A stretch of 64,000 nt of DNA from Halomonas sp. THAF5a (GTDB taxonomy: Bacteria; Pseudomonadota; Gammaproteobacteria; Pseudomonadales; Halomonadaceae), in contig NZ_CP045417.1 of NCBI RefSeq assembly GCF_009363755.1, positions 3,224,001 to 3,288,000 on the forward strand, written 5' to 3'. Of this stretch, positions 60,971-64,000 are shown piece by piece. Each line of letters begins with the position of its first letter. The first letter of the stretch is position 1. A model generated the notes under the pieces. That model ran no database searches. It saw nothing but the letters and a program-made list of their open reading frames with translations, and was not told the origin of the DNA. A program made the translations under genes and the position numbers.

Positions 60971-61368
60971 TGGCGCCGCCCGCGCCTATCCATGCCCGAG
61001 CCTTCCGGCGGCCTTAGAGCCGCCGGAATTTTTCTTAGCCGTTGAGACTCTTGCCTGTAAATCTCGGTAAAGTGATGTAGCGTATAAGGATGGCGAGTGC
61101 CTACGTTCAGAATGGGCTTCGTAGTGCCTATTCGGGCTCGTCGCTGAGTACGCACTAGGATAAAAAACATACAGACCTCATGCTCTGCAGGGAGACGGCA
61201 TCATCGACTCAGACACACTTCGCGTGTGGGCTACCCTTGCATGGCCCATGAGCCTGTCGCTAACAAGACAACGGGAACCCTTCCCCCGATGCCGGCTTAC
61301 GTCCTGATCCACTCTCTCAGCGCGACAGCGGCCTTTGCAGAAGGGCACCGACCAGGGAGGCGCTCACG
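60971..61368. other. 398-bp intergenic region between nhaD and the binding-protein gene
   Basis: Starts with the nhaD terminator (61003-61035). The remainder is less GC-rich and should hold the promoter of the next cluster. I see no open frame, tRNA or conserved RNA structure. Confidence 0.4.
61003..61035 (+). terminator. Intrinsic terminator of nhaD
   Basis: 10-bp stem TTCCGGCGGC / GCCGCCGGAA, 6-base loop, then TTTTTCTT. Confidence 0.92.
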
Positions 61369-61800
61369 ATGGCACGCCTGAGCTCCCTCCTGGCCGCCAG
61401 CCTGATGCTGCTGACCAGCGCCCTGGCCAACGCCCAGGAGTTGGCTATCGCGGTGGTGGCTCACCCGGACGTGACCACCCAGCACCTGACGCGTGACACC
61501 ACTCGCGCCATCTTCGCCATGCGCCAGCGTACCTGGCCCGATGGTCAGGCCGTGCGCGTCTTCGTGCTAGACAACAACCACCCCGTGCATGCGCGCTTTG
61601 CCAAGGAGCAGCTGGCCGTCTACCCGCACCAGCTGCAGCTGGCGTGGGACCGCATGGTGTTCTCGGGAACCGGGCAGGCCCCTAATCGGGTGCAGAACCA
61701 GCGGGAGATGCTCGAACGCATCGCCACCACGCCTGGCGCCCTGGGATATCTTGAAAGGGAGTACCTGGATGATCGTGTCCAAGTCATTTCAATGGAGTGA
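61369..61800 (+). CDS. Periplasmic PstS-like binding-protein domain
   Basis: 143 residues with signal peptide MARLSSLLAASLMLLTSALANAQ (cleavage likely ANA-QE). ELAIAVVAHPDVTTQHLTRD and TTRAIFAMRQRTWPDGQ resemble the PstS/PBP-like fold, but the protein is less than half the length of PstS. GTLGY-like PGALGYLERE is kept. No ABC permease is nearby. Short proteins like this occur with an outer-membrane protein and a membrane sensor, as here, so a ligand-presenting role is likely. Confidence 0.75.
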   Translation: MARLSSLLAASLMLLTSALANAQELAIAVVAHPDVTTQHLTRDTTRAIFAMRQRTWPDGQAVRVFVLDNNHPVHARFAKEQLAVYPHQLQLAWDRMVFSGTGQAPNRVQNQREMLERIATTPGALGYLEREYLDDRVQVISME

Positions 61801-62980
61801 TGCGCGTTCCGTCACCGCCATCCTGGCCGGACTGGCCCTGAGCCTGGGCCTGCCCGCCGAGGCCAGAAGCGAGGAGCGCGTGCTGGACACCCTGCAGATG
61901 CATGGCTTCCTGAGCCAGGCGCTGATCGTCACCGACGACAACAACTTCTTCGGCCCCAGCAGCGAGGGCGAGGGGAGTTACGAGTTCACCGAGATCGGCG
62001 CCAACGTCTCGCTGCGTCCCCACGAGGACGTGCTGCTGGCCGCACAGGCCCTGAGCCGTCGCGCCGGGGGAGAGGGCAGCGATGCCCGACCGGTGCTGGA
62101 CTATGGCATCGTCGATTATCAGGTGCTGTCGAACCAGCAGCGGACCTTTGGCATACAGGTCGGCCGCTTCAAGAACCCGTTCGGCTTCTACAACCAGACT
62201 CGCGACGTCGCCTTTACTCGACCCAGCATCCTGCTTCCCCAGTCCATCTACTTTGACCGCACGCGCTCCCTGGGCCTCTCCGCAGACGGCGCCAGCGTGT
62301 ACGCGGAAGAGCGCTTCGACAGTGGCATCGTGCGTTTCAAGGGCGGCGTGGGCACACCCACGACGCGAGACCTGGGCACTCAGCTCTTCCCGCCCAGCCT
62401 TAGCTCCGAGGTGAAGGGTGACACCTCCTCGATTGCGCAGCTCATCTACGAGCACCACAACGGACGCTTCACTGCCGCCTTGAGCACCGCGGATGTCAAC
62501 CTCGACTTTCAACTTGCCGGCAGCGAGGGTGAGCTGAATTTCCAACCCTGGATCCTGTCCCTGCAATACGACACGGGCAGCTGGGCCCTGACGAGCGAAT
62601 ATGCGCTTCGCAACCTTGATATCACAGGCACTGGGGTCGTCCGCGAATCCGACATTACCGGCGAAAGCTGGTATGTCCAATATTCCAAGCGCTTCCATGA
62701 CAACTGGCAGTGGCTGCTGCGTTACGACAGCCTGATCAGCGACAGGGACGACCGATCCGGCAGCGAATATGAGGCGCAAGGCCTGGGTCCGGCACACTCG
62801 CGATTCGCCGAGGACATCACGCTGGGCCTGCAATGGAACGTCAATCCACGCCTGCTTCTGGCGGCAGAGTACCACCATATCGATGGCACAGGGTGGCTGC
62901 CGCTTCAGGATAACCCGGCCCCCTCAGAAACAGAGCGTCACTGGAACATGCTGCTGTTCCAGCTGTCGCTGCGTTTCTGA
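61769..62980 (+). CDS. Porin-like outer-membrane beta-barrel protein
   Basis: 403 residues from ATG 61769 (AAGGGAG upstream), overlapping the previous gene by 32 bp. Signal-like segment SVTAILAGLALSLGLPAEARS, then many alternating amphipathic strands (WYVQYSKRFHDNWQWLLRYD, NPRLLLAAEYHHIDG) and a C-terminal Phe (LLFQLSLRF), the typical barrel-assembly signal. Substrate unknown. Coupled to the binding-protein gene. Confidence 0.8.
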   Translation: MIVSKSFQWSDARSVTAILAGLALSLGLPAEARSEERVLDTLQMHGFLSQALIVTDDNNFFGPSSEGEGSYEFTEIGANVSLRPHEDVLLAAQALSRRAGGEGSDARPVLDYGIVDYQVLSNQQRTFGIQVGRFKNPFGFYNQTRDVAFTRPSILLPQSIYFDRTRSLGLSADGASVYAEERFDSGIVRFKGGVGTPTTRDLGTQLFPPSLSSEVKGDTSSIAQLIYEHHNGRFTAALSTADVNLDFQLAGSEGELNFQPWILSLQYDTGSWALTSEYALRNLDITGTGVVRESDITGESWYVQYSKRFHDNWQWLLRYDSLISDRDDRSGSEYEAQGLGPAHSRFAEDITLGLQWNVNPRLLLAAEYHHIDGTGWLPLQDNPAPSETERHWNMLLFQLSLRF

Positions 62981-63013
62981 CGCTTCCATGTCCCTGGCCT
63001 GGTTGTCCAAGAG

Positions 63014-64000
63014 ATGACTGCTCTCACGTCCTTACAGCCCCGTCATCGACTCAGCCTGACGTGGCGTGTCATCGCCCTGAGCAGCCTGCTGCTGGTCGGC
63101 CTCGTGGTGCTGTTCACCTGGCTGGGCCACGAGAACCTGACGCGTCAGTTCCAGGAGAGTCGTCACGAGTACCACGAGCGTCAGCAGCGCGAGATCCGCC
63201 TCGCCCTGCAACGCTCGGCGGAGAATCTGCGACAGCTGGCAGGACTGGCCGCGGCCTCGCCGCGCCTGGGGCCCCCGCTCGAGGCCGGCCGCACGGCTGA
63301 GGTCGAGGAGGCGCTCGCCTCCCAGTGGCCGACCCTGCAGCTCGAGGCCGGCATCGATGAGATCAGGGTCGCGGATACCCGGGGGCAGCTGATGGGCCAC
63401 TGGGGCGCCGGCCAGTCGGACGGCCACCTCCCGATTCAGGCCTGGGCGCAGCGGGTCATGCGCACCGAGATGCCCATCACGCGGCTGAGTTGCACGTCGA
63501 ACTGTCAGCAGGTGGCCGCCGTCCCGGTGCTGGTGGACGGCGAAAGCGTCGGCCTGGTCGTGCTCTCCCGCTCCCTGGCCGATGTGACCCGCCAGGCCAG
63601 GGAGGTCTCCAACGCCGATGTGGCCCTGCTGGTCACGGGAGCGCTGGACGAGGACAGCCTGCTCGAGGAGCGCAAGCTGGCACCCTGGGACGGCTACCTG
63701 CTGGCGCTGACGCGCCAGGAGGAGAGCCTGCCGTTGCTGCAGCGGGCGTCGCGCCTCGGCCCCATCGACGAGCTGCTCGAGCGACCGGTGCAGCTGCAGG
63801 ACCGGGGGCAGCACCTCGAACTCAGTGCGGTGCGCATGGATGAGGACGCCGGCGGTCGCGGCAACGGCTATTTCCTGCTGATCTCCGACATCACCCCCCA
63901 GATCCAGGCCATCAACGAGGACACGCGCACCCTGATGGGGGTCGGCCTGGTCGGCTGGCTGGCCGCCGAGCTGATGCTGCTGTTGATCCTGCTGCGCCCC
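63014..64000 (+). CDS. Membrane sensor protein, 3' part beyond window
   Basis: At least 329 residues; runs off the edge. Membrane helix 1 at about 18-38 (VIALSSLLLVGLVVLFTWLG), a periplasmic domain of about 265 residues with a CTSNCQQ pair of cysteines near residue 160, then a second helix (LMGVGLVGWLAAELMLLLIL). This is the layout of dCACHE-like sensors; the missing part probably has a GGDEF, EAL or histidine kinase output domain. It lies 33 bp after the porin-like gene. Confidence 0.7.
   Translation, partial: MTALTSLQPRHRLSLTWRVIALSSLLLVGLVVLFTWLGHENLTRQFQESRHEYHERQQREIRLALQRSAENLRQLAGLAAASPRLGPPLEAGRTAEVEEALASQWPTLQLEAGIDEIRVADTRGQLMGHWGAGQSDGHLPIQAWAQRVMRTEMPITRLSCTSNCQQVAAVPVLVDGESVGLVVLSRSLADVTRQAREVSNADVALLVTGALDEDSLLEERKLAPWDGYLLALTRQEESLPLLQRASRLGPIDELLERPVQLQDRGQHLELSAVRMDEDAGGRGNGYFLLISDITPQIQAINEDTRTLMGVGLVGWLAAELMLLLILLRP

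Overview
The window is 64 kb of very GC-rich, densely coding bacterial chromosome with Shine-Dalgarno-preceded genes on both strands. Gene content (recBCD, NhaD Na+/H+ antiporter, a tripartite tricarboxylate transporter, a sodium:solute symporter with a tiny partner protein, DUF3422, DUF3581, DUF1499) and protein style point to a marine or halophilic gammaproteobacterium, most likely Halomonadaceae (Halomonas or a relative). This is inference from gene content, since no rRNA or tRNA gene was seen. No CRISPR array, complete insertion sequence or prophage was found.

Layout. 1-6 kb: selO (3' end cut by the window edge), a LysR/EamA exporter pair, and a sodium:solute symporter with a 42-residue membrane partner. 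6-11 kb: a compact amide/peptide-catabolism regulon (DUF1028 Ntn-hydrolase, GntR regulator, M20 amidohydrolase, YfcC carrier) marked by three copies of one 16-bp palindrome. 11-14 kb: glutaminase, an Ada-AlkA fusion and Ogt (alkylation repair). 14-19 kb: a minus-strand group with a zinc deacylase and a glutamate-cysteine-ligase-like enzyme whose stop and start codons abut (TGAATG), DUF2252, and a phosphodiesterase. 19-26.4 kb: a six-gene operon for an unknown carboxylate (TctC-TctB-TctA, a degenerate SDR, an AbrB-family membrane protein, MmgE/PrpD) with its own GntR regulator and a perfect 24-bp palindrome. 26.7-36.4 kb: recC-recB-recD, translationally coupled by ATGA overlaps. recB carries two in-frame palindromic repeat insertions.

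36.4-39.4 kb: a sharply AT-rich island immediately after recD. It holds a 384-residue unknown protein, a frameshifted gene that I tentatively place in the LPO_1073/Vpar_1526 family, and a 61-residue single-pass membrane protein that shares a GG-x-(N/G)S-x-N-(I/F)-Q tag with it. This is the best candidate for a little-described, possibly antiviral, system.

39.4-64 kb: stress and housekeeping genes. These include two DUF427 paralogues, a nucleosidase, a flavin oxygenase, an ion-channel-like protein, an azoreductase/LysR divergon with twin operators, a PhzF/LysR divergon, a CadR-like/ZntA metal-efflux divergon with a classic 19-bp-spacer promoter, a bacterioferritin lacking the haem-ligand methionine, and NfsA. 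They also include an EAL / PAS-GGDEF pair with opposite c-di-GMP activities, NhaD, and at the right edge a periplasmic-binding-protein/porin/membrane-sensor cluster that runs off the window.

Start codons were chosen mainly from ribosome-binding sites and family lengths. Family names come from recognised motifs, not from a database search.
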